NCBI GenBank assembly: GCA_015478945.1 | Contig: JABUQX010131244.1 | Span: 1 to 21,631, forward strand | From: Trachelipus rathkii | Taxonomy: Eukaryota > Arthropoda > Malacostraca > Isopoda > Trachelipodidae | Length of the DNA stretch: 21,631 nucleotides | Direction: 5' to 3' | Shown: positions 9,050-18,419 of the stretch, piece by piece | How positions within the stretch are numbered: position 1 is the first letter of the stretch | Layout of the letters: each line of letters starts with the position of its first letter | Made by a program: the position numbers and the translations under genes | Notes under the pieces: model-generated | Database searches by the model: none | Seen by the model: the letters and a program-made list of their open reading frames with translations, nothing else | What the model was told of the DNA's origin: nothing

Positions 9050-11160
9050 CGAAATGAATATTCAGTCAAATCGGTGAAGATATGGTGAACAGATTAATTG
9101 TTATTTCGACGGCAAAATTTGCATATGGGAGGAGGGTCCCGTGACATATAGTGTAGCTGGACGTGATATAATTTGTGTGGCCAATGCGTGTGCAAGTATC
9201 ACCTCGTCAAGCACTTTCGTCCGTGAAGAGGAAGGCCACTCGCCAAATGTTCGGTTTAATATTTTAAAGTTTCTCCCGTGAGCGCTGACATCCCTCCACG
9301 CACTCTTTCAGTGACCGGAAGTCTTGTCGGAGACAGGATAAATCAGTTGATGAGAGACTACCTTGTAAAACGGCAACCGGGAGGTTCCTAGAACAGCTCC
9401 GAAAAGAAGAGTCGGCCATTTTGTTGACAGTTACCCCTACGTGAGAGGGGGTCCAACAAGTATGATTTGTTTCCTACGAGAGGATAAGCCGAAGAAATTG
9501 TAACATGCGGATACAATTGTGTTTTTAGAATAGGGCTACACACAGCGCTTGGAGGGTTCCGAGTGTATCTGAATAAATTATATAAGATGGTCTGGTATAA
9601 GGAATAGAATTCGAGATAGGGTAAACATTATAGTCATTAATTCTGCCTTAAAAAATTGAAGCTGAGGAGAGGGTTTAGGAGAAGTTGCGGTCAGGAAAGG
9701 CTGCAGACGCATCCACACTGCATGTCCCCTGTTATAGAGTCGTCACAGTATAAACGAAGTAAATCCACCGTTGAACTAGCGGAAGTGAGAACGGGAATGA
9801 GCCCTATTATAACAAGGTCAAGCAGGGTGGCATAGATTTCTAGGCAAATGGTGGGGGCGGGAATAAGTCAAAGTGTTATACCCTTACGTCAAGCACCTTC
9901 TGCAAAAGCCATGCCGCGGAAGTTAGGATGTTATGAACTGAGTTTGCAAATGGCCAGTATGGAGGTTTCTAAGGTATTTCGCAGAATCGGTGTTGGAGCA
10001 GATGGCCTATGGGTTTGAAGCTGAAAATAAACTTTGTACACTGATAGTATTCCCCTTCGAAGAGAAGTGTGGCATCACATGGATTCAACCTCAAGACTTA
10101 CCCAGGGAGAAGGCTCCCAGTGGTAGAATACGGATCGCCCTCGTTTTTGAGGATATAATCTCTACAGGTGTAGTCTAGTTGTGGAGGCCTGACCAATATA
10201 ATACGCAGCCATGTCCAGCTTCCGTATCGGATTAGGGCGGTGTGGATACGTAAAAAGATCTTATGGTGATCATGCACCCAAAGATTTGGGGGCCAAATAA
10301 CATAATAGGCCAAACACGCGAAGACGTCTTTTTCAAAAGTTTAATGTACGGTCGCATATGTTTAGGTGGTCATCTAGACTGCACTCGTAGTGAGTTTGAC
10401 GTGTGAAGTTCAGGAATGGGTAAAATCTATAGGTTTAAGGTTCGAGCTTGAAAGGGAAGTATAGGCAAATTTCATTCGTGACATTTCCCCCCCCTAAATT
10501 AGTACCTTTACCAGAGGTTATTTGAGTGGGTGAGAATTTAGGAAGCCATTGGAATTATCCCATTGTGAAATATGCTCAATAGACTAGCTGAAAGTTGCCT
10601 ATTCAAGAAATGGCTAAGGCCTAGTACTGGCATATAATTATTAATCGCACAGATCATTCAACATCAGAAGGAACAAATTAGTACCGTACGCTTGGTATAA
10701 GCAAGTAAATGAATCTAACATTGAATCTGAGAGTGCAACTATAATTAACTTAAAAACACTTGACCCTGCGAACGTATATACCTTCATCCAGAGTATATAA
10801 AGTGGCGTATGATGACAGAAGAGCAACGAAACCTTGATGGATTTGGTCTGAGGCGAAAGGGAGATAATATTAAGTGTTTAAATGTAGAATGGGAGACCTG
10901 GTACTCTACAGTTACAAACAGAGCGAAGTGGGAGTGTTAAGGGAATAACCACAGTCTTAATCCACTGATTGTGTCATATAAGCCTTTTCAAAGTTCAAAA
11001 AGACCACTATAACCCATCTACCAGTTAGACGGCTTCCGGAGTGTCCATGATATAATCCGAGGTTTATAGACAAGAGGAGTTCTTCACGGTGTCGAACCAT
11101 TGCTATTATTCTGCGAGACCAAAACAGAAGTGTTGAAAAATAGCCTGGCGACTGCATGGG
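9050..11160 (-). mobile_element. Decayed Jockey-like non-LTR retrotransposon (RT, RNase H, tail)
   Basis: On the minus strand several motifs appear in the order expected for a Jockey-type ORF2. Near 11020-10980 VIVVFLNFEKAY is the RT motif carrying the first catalytic acid region (N replaces the usual D). Near 10730-10650 ALSDSM and later LFLLMLNDL match the segment around the GVPQG box, with that box degraded. Near 10230 LIRYGSWTW fits the post-RT Y-G-S motif. Near 9580-9540 IIYSDTLGTLQAL and at 9458-9399 CWTPSHVGVTVNKMADSS are RNase H, with the Asp of Y-S-D, the His of S-H-V-G and the Asp of M-A-D visible. Near 9185-9080 IGHTNYITSSYTICHG is the C-terminal region after RNase H. Frameshifts and stops separate the motifs. 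The upstream endonuclease was not recognised. Family assignment is from remembered motifs, not a search. Confidence 0.7.
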
Positions 11161-13150
11161 ACGATAGGGAGACGGAGTGGGCGGGCTATGAGGACGAGAG
11201 GTGCTAATGTCTGGGTCTCAGTATAGTACGGCATGCGTCGGTGAGGGAGTTAGGCCCACTAAGGAATCAGGGAGCTCTTTCTTATCAGTCGTCGTAGCAG
11301 AGAGCCAGCGGAGAGGACGAGATCAGACGAGATGCGGTATTCGACAGATCCTAGAGTACGAGCAGGCAGTTCAGCGAGCAGAGGATAGCAGCGACGTACG
11401 AGAGGGCTGGTGAATTGAGTCCAGTAACGTATGATCTTGCCTGTGGCGCAGTCACGCATTTCAATCTTTGTAGTGGATAAGTATAGGCTATGCACTGATG
11501 GAAGCTCGTGAGTGATGAGGATGCTATGTTAGGTTGGCAGGATGTGACGGACGATGTACTTTATTGAGGAATCTCGATTTAGCGTGAGCTTACTATGAAT
11601 GAGTCTGTGGGAATGAGGATTCAGAGATATACGAAGAAGTGCTGTAGTCTCGATTATGATGGAGACTGAATCAACGAAAGTAGGACGATCTCAGCGAGGT
11701 AAATCCATAGAGTAAACGTGCACCGTCAGGAATTGATAAGACCGCATGGAGCCATACACATATCGGAGATGCTATTGGACGGCGTGGAACTATAGAGCTA
11801 GGAGACGTCCGCGGGAGCTGAAGGTGACACGACGGAGCATTATGTACGAAATTAGGTCTGGGCCCAAGGAAATACCTGAGTCATTGTCATTCGCTCACCA
11901 GTGCATGTTTGTATACTTTGCAAGATGTTAAAAAGGCGGTTATAGTATGATCTTCTCTTTCGTTATATATATTAAAGCCTGGTGTGTAGTGTTACTTTTA
12001 CACAATTTTTATGAAAAGGCTTCAGGATATAAGCGGAAAGAGTTATCGAGTGGGCTAGGAAAACTTAATAAACTAATTGCAATCTGCTAACAGAAACAAG
12101 GAGCAGAGATCGTACGGTAATATTCAAGGCCAATAACGGAAGACTGTGGGTGAAGAGTTAATTGTTGGAGCGGCGAGAATTTCTGTGCAACTTTCCACAC
12201 TGAGAGCAGGAGAATTGTGGAATTGAGCAGTCTAGGAGAGTTCGAAATTTGCTTAACGTGTTGAGGTTGTACCTGAAGTTCTTATTGTAGTTGTCCATGT
12301 AGAGTTTTTTCTTCTCTCGTAGCTTGTGCGAACTCTTGTGACAATCAAGGGGTTGCTGACCGCCTAACTCTAGCTGGACTGCAGCTCGTTCTGTGAATGA
12401 TAACTTGTTTAGGAAGAAGTTAAAGGCACATCATAATTCGGTGGCAATAATTCGCTTATTGAATGTGGAGAAAGCGGGATAGCTATGGACTGATGAAAAG
12501 GAGCCCATTCCGTTCAGTCATAACGCCAGCTGGAATTGGGTTTTAACATTGGGCTCGGTGCAAGTTCATTTAAGGCTATAGGGTAATGGTCACTGCCGTA
12601 TAATAAATCTCAAATAGAGCGGGACTCAGGATAAAGCAATCCATTAAAAGAATGGGAGACATAAAAAGAAATTAATTAATACAGTAAGAAGTGTGTGTAT
12701 CTAAATGTTCATATGCAGGGAGTCCTGTGTTAAGGCATCAAATGCAAAAGTGTGTTAGAAGATATACAAAGATTTGAGACTTAGACGAGATGACGGAGGC
12801 GCCTCATAAGGGGCGAAGAAGGTTGAAGTCTCCTAGTGTAACAACCGGAGCATGGAGCTGCTTAAAAAGATCAGCTATGACATAGTCGAAGTTCTGCAAC
12901 ATATGAACTTTGGTAACACATGTTTATTTAGTTGAATAACAAGTTCTTCAAAATTAGAGTAATAGCTACAAGTTCATTGAAGGAAGGTGGCCATGGTATA
13001 TTGTTATAAATGTTATGAGGATAGTGTTTTCGAAATAATTGTCTCTATGTGGCTAGTGATGATGCTGGAAGTAGACTCGGATGGGGAGAAAAGGCTGAGA
13101 CGTGGATTTCGACGAGGAGGAGCAACAAATTCTGGTGGTAAGGAATAGCC
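11161..13150. other. Unassigned, partly G-rich degenerate sequence
   Basis: No frame longer than about 78 codons occurs and none resembles a known protein. About 11160-11930 is G-rich on the plus strand, which recalls the LINE at 3730-7985, but I found no motif. About 12050-13150 is mixed. Given the Jockey-like element just below on the minus strand, the part near 11200-12600 could be its eroded endonuclease half; that is untested. Confidence 0.4.
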
Positions 13151-13159
13151 GTACACCAG

Positions 13160-13580
13160 AGATTTTTGTTGTACGTACGAGGTTTTTGGGTAGAGTTTTT
13201 CAGTGGAATTTTGTGGAGAGGCTTCGCCATAATTAGCGAAGTTAGTTGATATTACTAAACCATAGATCCACTTATTGTGTGGACTTGGTTTGGTTGTTGG
13301 AAGAGCACAAAATGCTCATGTTCTTATTAATTGGTAAAGCGATATCAGCATTCATGCCAAGGCAAGCAGATTTAGAAATGGGTGAGAGAATGTGGGAATA
13401 TTTCCATGGAGGCAGTGTAAGCATTTGACACCTGAAAAGTGTCACTTTTTTGTAAAGAAGTCAGGGTTTGACTAATATTTGAAGATCCAATATGGGATCC
13501 GTTGGTTACAGAAGTCTATTGCTGGAGACTTTGCCAGTGAGTCATCAATTGGGTGATTTTTAGAAAACTGGACCAAATTT
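13160..13580 (+). mobile_element. Ty3/Gypsy-like reverse transcriptase remnant
   Basis: At 13431-13469 the plus strand reads PEKCHFFVKKSGF, matching the L-x-P-x-K-C-x-F segment that closes the palm/fingers of Ty3/Gypsy RTs. About 150 bases upstream, YCVDLVW (near 13265-13290) resembles a damaged catalytic Y-x-D-D box with one Asp lost, followed by EEHK. Downstream, near 13506-13535, YRSLIAGDFAS-like residues appear after small shifts, as in the connection region. The distance between the catalytic box and PEKC is longer than usual, and the pieces lie in different frames, so this is a dead fragment. No LTRs, protease or integrase were recognised. Confidence 0.5.
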
Positions 13581-13599
13581 GGGTATAAGATGGGGGAAC

Positions 13600-15465
13600 C
13601 TCTGGGTACCCTTTCATGCTACCTAACAGATTTGGAACGCACTTTGACGTTTGGCTAGTGTTTGCGTTGAAGTTATTCACAATTCAATCTCCCTACGGAA
13701 TGCAAGAAGCATTAGAGAGTGGTGAGTCGTCTCAGCAGCTTCACCATTTGGGAACTATTATCCTTTTCATCCGATAAGGCATAGAATCCTTTAGGAGTGT
13801 CTGAGGTACGAAATTGGAAAGAAGAGTTATAGGAGGAATTCAGAAGAACTGGAATAATCCTGCCAAGCCATCAGAGATGTTTAGGTTTGGTAGGGATTTT
13901 CACAATAGTTTTGATGGTTTAGCTAGTGCTAAATCTATTGGGTCGCTGCTTTTGTCCCCAGGAATAGACTTATGACGAGGTCTCTTATGATTTGCATTTT
14001 TTACATCTGGGGGTCAGTTGTGTTTTGTTCATTTAGAAAGTTCGGAATGTTTTTGTTATTTTAGAAGAAATATTTTTAGTTGATGATTACTTTTCTGTTT
14101 AGAAACATCTTTTTCATGAAATTGAGTAACGGTGGAGACAGAGACTGGGGTTCATAGATTGCACAAGCTCTAATGTGTTTGGCTCGAAACTCACTCATCG
14201 GGGAGGGTAATGGGCTGAGTGCCTTAGTCCAGGAAATGCTACTCAAGCTTTGTATTTGAATATACCAACAGTTTTTCATTCTTAGTTTAATTGATAAACG
14301 TACTCGAGTAGGGTTGTATGAATATCAGCCATTTGAAACAGGGCAAAAGACTTTTAGATCAGCTGACTTTTTATATGGATTTTTGAGAAGTCGGTCGTAT
14401 AGAACAATGCAGGCGGGCAGGTTTGCAGTTTTACCTTAAGTTTTCGCTAGATTTAAGCCCAAAAGCTACTGAAATAGAAGTTTTTGTGTCAGTAGATTTA
14501 AACCTGCAATGTAGCATAAGTATTATGTCTTTTTCTTGAGTGAGGGATATTTTATGTCTTTGACTGGTGTATGGCATATTCCTGCTCAATTTTTGTTATG
14601 GTGCATAATCTAAATTCTCCCTACAGTATTTTCGGGGACTTACGCAAACCATTGGCATTTAAAGTCACGTCTGAGTCAAGGAATAAACGTACGAACACTA
14701 GCTTGTAAACACTATTTTCACCTTTGAAGGTGAAACAGGGTGCTTACCAATACACATAACTCTTCAGGTGTAGTGCAAGAAAAGCGGCAAACACCTCTAG
14801 TCTAGATAAGGGGAAGCTGAAGGTGGGGTCAGACCTGATAATACACCCGAACTGATGAGTAAATGTTGTTAGATATTGTTTGCTACGCCTTGGTTTAACA
14901 CACGTTTTTTCTTGAAGAGTCAGTTTCATAAAAAAATTAAAACCTACAGATTTCTTCTCCAATCATGAGCAGTTATAACAATGTGAACAAATGAACTTAA
15001 AAGTAAATAACAGGATGAACTGGAAGGGCGTATATTTCATAAGGAAGGGTAGTCCTCTTCCCCACAACAGGTGCACAGGCCACGAGACCACGCAACTTCC
15101 GGCACTCCACCAACGTAATGTAGGTTATGGAATGGATCGTGTGCCATCGTGAAAGAACCTCTCGAGGGAACTCTACGTCAGTTTATTTCCCGTGTACTGT
15201 ACAGAACCTACAGTAACGCGCGAACCCAGACTTAGAATACACCAATAGGCAGAAGAGGCTTCTTGCCGGTTTACCCAGCAGTGTTCAGAGTCCCAACAAT
15301 TGGCAACACCCCGGTCAAAAACAACGTAAAGACCGGATTTTTTACCACCCTGTACCCTCATCAACGGGAAGAACGTGGCTGAAGACCCATGCGGAAGGAG
15401 GCACCAGATAACCCAAGAGGGTGTGTGAACGTGAAAAATAGAAATGGAGGACCTCTTTGCAAAAT
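13600..15465. other. Unassigned sequence, possibly eroded Gypsy-like element
   Basis: I see no reliable frame. If the RT remnant at 13160-13580 is part of a longer copy, RNase H and integrase would lie here, but none of their motifs could be picked out. The stretch at about 15040-15440 is less AT-rich and not G-biased, so it seems to be of different origin. Confidence 0.35.
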
Positions 15466-15652
15466 AAAAAATTACGTCTAAAAGTACTGTAGAAACTCTT
15501 TGAAAGAGGAAAATTACGTACAAGTACTTAAAGTACTTGAAAGAGGAAAATTACGTACAAGTACTTAAAGTACTTGAAAGAGGAAAATTACGTACAAGAC
15601 AATATCTAAATACTTGAAAGAGGAAAATAAGTACAAGTACTTTAAATAAAGG
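15466..15652. repeat. 37-bp tandem repeat, about 4-5 copies, palindromic unit
   Basis: Copies beginning GAAAGAGGAAAATTACGTAC start at 15502, 15539, 15576 and 15616, spacings of 37, 37 and 40. The first two are nearly identical, the last two are diverged, and a weaker copy precedes them from about 15466. Each good unit holds the perfect 19-base inverted repeat CAAGTACTTAAAGTACTTG. Confidence 0.92.
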
Positions 15653-15918
15653 AACTGAATGGGTAGATCAAAAAAAAAAAAGAATGAAACAAGCTTAGTT
15701 GAAGGAGGAGGAGGATAGAAAGATAAAAATAATTAGAATGAGAGGATAGAAAGAAGAGACTAAAGAATTCGTAGCGGACAAAGTCCACAATATTAGTACT
15801 GGGGTCCGGGGGGGACGTACGAAATCCTCCAAGTATTGGTTCTTGTCAATATGTCATGCACTAGGTTATTCACCAAGAGCATAACACAGCAACAAGAATC
15901 AATACCCCTTTGCGGGGA
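15653..15918. other. Unassigned purine-rich sequence
   Basis: Purine-rich on the plus strand to about 15770, with A12 near 15669, then unique sequence up to the TA array. No gene recognised. Confidence 0.45.
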
Positions 15919-15928
15919 TATATATATA

Positions 15929-15967
<39 letters not shown>

Positions 15968-16036
15968 TATATAGTAATATATATATATATATATAATATA
16001 TATATATATTATATATATATCATATAATCGTTATTA

Positions 16037-16074
<38 letters not shown>

Positions 16075-16130
16075 ATTTATATATATATATATATATATTA
16101 TATATATGTATATATATATATATATTAATA

Positions 16131-16161
<31 letters not shown>

Positions 16162-16236
16162 GTATATATAATATATATATATATATAATATACTATATAA
16201 TATATATATTATAATATATTTATATATATATAATAG
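15919..16236. repeat. Long interrupted (TA)n array
   Basis: TA repeats with TAT/AAT interruptions run from 15919 to the edge of the hAT-like terminus at 16241. Confidence 0.93.
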
Positions 16237-16502
16237 GTATCAGAGCTGGGCGTTGCGCCACCGATTTGCGCCTATGCGCCTATAGGCGCGTCACCTATAA
16301 TTCGAAGGCGCATAGGCGCAACAATTTTAAAAGAGGCCGACGTAAGCAAAGGCCGCACAGCCAATTCCTTTCTGCGCTATAGCCGCGCCTATTAAACAGC
16401 GAAACAATAGCTTTTTTTTTTACCCTCTTAAAAGTTAGTACACTTAGAAGCTTGGCAAACTTGTATCATTTTAAAAACCAGTGTAAACATTTTATTTATA
16501 AG

Positions 16503-16712
16503 GATATATATATATAATATATATAGTATAATCTATATAATATATATATATTATGTACAGTATATATATATATACTCTATAATATATATATTATATATAA
16601 TTATATATAGTATATATATATATATATATATATTTATATACTATATATATAATATATTATTATATATATATTATATACTATATATATATATACTAGATTA
16701 TATATATGGAGC
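16503..16712. repeat. Interrupted (TA)n array
   Basis: TA-rich array inside the hAT-like element, directly upstream of the tRNA-derived segment. Confidence 0.9.
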
Positions 16713-16721
16713 GCTATATAT

Positions 16722-16990
16722 ATGTAGAGCACTCGCTTAGCAAGACGAGGGGGCCCAGGTTCGAGACCTGGGTCGGAGCGAGAGAAATGCTGAAGCAATT
16801 CCTTATTAACTCTAGCTCGTCCCACTCCAGACGTTAATGGTACATTTGTCGGTGTCGGCTTTGCTGCAAATGGGAATTAATCGCGGCGTCCGGATAGGCC
16901 TGGCCAGCAGCGGATTTAGCCGTTTAGGCCCTTGTTTCCCAAGGACCTTTCTCGAAGGGTGTCCATCTGACAGACGAAATTGCTTTATGA
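16722..16990 (+). mobile_element. 5'-truncated tRNA-Ala-derived SINE
   Basis: Positions 16731-16748 form an anticodon arm with loop TTAGCAA, giving anticodon AGC (Ala), the stem having one extra A. Positions 16754-16772 (CCCAGGTTCGAGACCTGGG) form a T arm with a seven-base loop and a pol III B box, GGTTCGAGACC. The A box and D arm are replaced by TA repeat, so this is not a functional tRNA gene. The non-tRNA body seems to run to about 16990, ending near GATTAGATTATTTATTTAAT. Confidence 0.65.
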
Positions 16991-17016
16991 TTTAAGGTGA
17001 TTAGATTATTTATTTA

Positions 17017-17020
<4 letters not shown>

Positions 17021-17047
<27 letters not shown>

Positions 17048-17191
17048 GTATATATATATATAATACTATATTTATATATATATATATTTATTATAATATC
17101 ATATAATAGATATAATATATAGTATATATTATATATATCATATATATAATATATTATATATATATATATTATATATATATATATATATATA
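17021..17191. repeat. Interrupted (TA)n array
   Basis: TA-rich array between the two SINE-like bodies. Confidence 0.9.
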
Positions 17192-17369
17192 AAATAGTTA
17201 TGGATAACGGCGTCCGCCTGCCGATTGTCTCCGAAGCACTGGTTTGAGATATCGTAATTCGAAACTTTGTATATGTTTCCTATTGGATGTTTAAACTGAT
17301 TACCGTGAGAGTGTTTTCCGTCGCAGTTGTCTCTAGGGGTAATTCTCCACCCCGAGACAAAGGGTGAAA

Positions 17370-17500
17370 GTAAGCGGGTTAGCACCGGGCCGTTTGTTTG
17401 CGGCTTCCAATATCCGAGCGAAGATTTAGGCCCTAATCGCGAGATTGGGCCAATCGAGCAGGTGTTCGATTGACCGAACTGACTAGATTATTAATTTAAT
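17370..17500 (+). mobile_element. Second SINE-like 3' body
   Basis: The end GACTAGATTATTAATTTAAT resembles the end of the element at 16990. Upstream, ATTTAGGCCCT, TCGA, GTGT and CATCTGAC/CGATTGAC-like blocks fall in the same order as at 16915-16975. The two are diverged and the tRNA-like head is not seen here, so this is probably a related truncated copy. Similarity was judged by eye. Confidence 0.4.
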
Positions 17501-17501
17501 T

Positions 17502-17520
17502 GATTATTATTATTTTATTA

Positions 17521-17561
<41 letters not shown>

Positions 17562-17585
17562 TATTATTATTATTATTTTTATTTT
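17502..17585. repeat. (TTA)n-rich microsatellite
   Basis: Imperfect ATT/TTA array following the second SINE-like body, possibly its tail. Confidence 0.9.
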
Positions 17586-17696
17586 CATTTTATGTTTTAT
17601 TTCTTTATTTTTATTATTCTTCGTTCAGCGTAGCCCTGCCCTCTCAGCCCAGCGATAGCAGCTGCCTCATACCTTCATCGTCCACTATTCTTTCCT

Positions 17697-17700
17697 ATAT

Positions 17701-17732
<32 letters not shown>

Positions 17733-17736
17733 TATG

Positions 17737-17772
<36 letters not shown>

Positions 17773-17815
17773 TAATATATTATATATATATATATATATA
17801 TTCTGATATATATCA
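17697..17815. repeat. Interrupted (TA)n array
   Basis: TA-rich array inside the hAT-like element. Confidence 0.9.
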
Positions 17816-18230
17816 TAACATAGTTCAGTAGTTCTTACTACAAATAAATTGGTAACTATGGCTCTGAAAATTTTCCACTTCTTCAGCGCTCGTGCTGAAC
17901 CTCCTGGGGGCAAAAACATCGGACCACAAAGACATCGGAGTGGAAAGAGGACGGTGAGAATATGTAGGTTTATACGGTGCTTTTAATTACAAATATTAAT
18001 CAAATGTGTTTTTCCTGTCCTTAGTAAAAGCTGCTTTTATTATCGCACTAAAGTTTACTTTGCAATAAATTTAGACGAACAATCCACCAGCCGGTCGAAA
18101 AGTCGTAGCGCAAAAGCGCGAATCGCGCGTAGGCGCATTGATGTGACCAAAAATATGGCGCCATAGGCGCTACGCATCAGGCCGGCGGCCATAGGCGCAC
18201 ATCAAGACAAAAATTAAGGCGCGCCAGCTC

Positions 18231-18345
18231 TGATATATATAAGCTATATAGTATGTATATACTTATTTATATATATATAATCATATTAGTATATATATAT
18301 ATCAATATATACTATATAATATATATATATATATAATATATTATC
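18231..18345. repeat. Interrupted (TA)n array
   Basis: TA-rich array just outside the right hAT-like terminus, reaching to the 3' end of the next LINE. Confidence 0.88.
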
Positions 18346-18419
18346 AGCATCATAGTTCTCACCGCCCCCATTCACGGGGCAGAGACCCTATTCATGGAGG
18401 CGGACCGGTGTTGCAAACT

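Larger units (their letters stand above)
16241..18232. mobile_element. Putative non-autonomous hAT-like element with inverted ends
   Basis: The left end begins CAGAGCTGGGCGTTGCGCC at 16241. The right end, read in reverse complement from 18232, begins CAGAGCTGGCGCGCC. The first nine bases are identical, and with small gaps the match extends through GCGCC. C-A-G-A-G-x-T-G-G fits hAT-type termini. Both ends carry several copies of GCGCCTA/TAGGCGC within about 100 bases (16266-16320 and 18125-18200), as expected for subterminal transposase sites. Flanks are ATAGGTAT and ATATATAT, 6 of 8 identical, but lie in TA-rich DNA. No transposase is inside; the interior holds SINE-like pieces, TA arrays and a (TTA)n array. 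Two separate half-elements facing each other are an alternative. Confidence 0.55.

Noticed and set aside
9421..9459. Nested hairpin TTGTTG...CCCCT...AGGGG...CAACAA as an RNA structure
   Set aside because: It overlaps the RNase H motif of the Jockey-like element on the minus strand and is better explained as a chance result of coding sequence.
10641..10826. Independent 61-codon minus-strand gene
   Set aside because: The end LFLLMLNDL and its position fit the reverse transcriptase of the Jockey-like element, so it is counted there.
15502..15652. CRISPR array
   Set aside because: The copies are directly adjacent with no unique spacers, and the setting is eukaryotic; it is a simple tandem repeat.
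16722..16790. Functional tRNA-Ala gene
   Set aside because: The anticodon and T arms are present, but the D arm, A box and 5' acceptor strand are missing and the anticodon stem has an inserted base, so it is SINE material.
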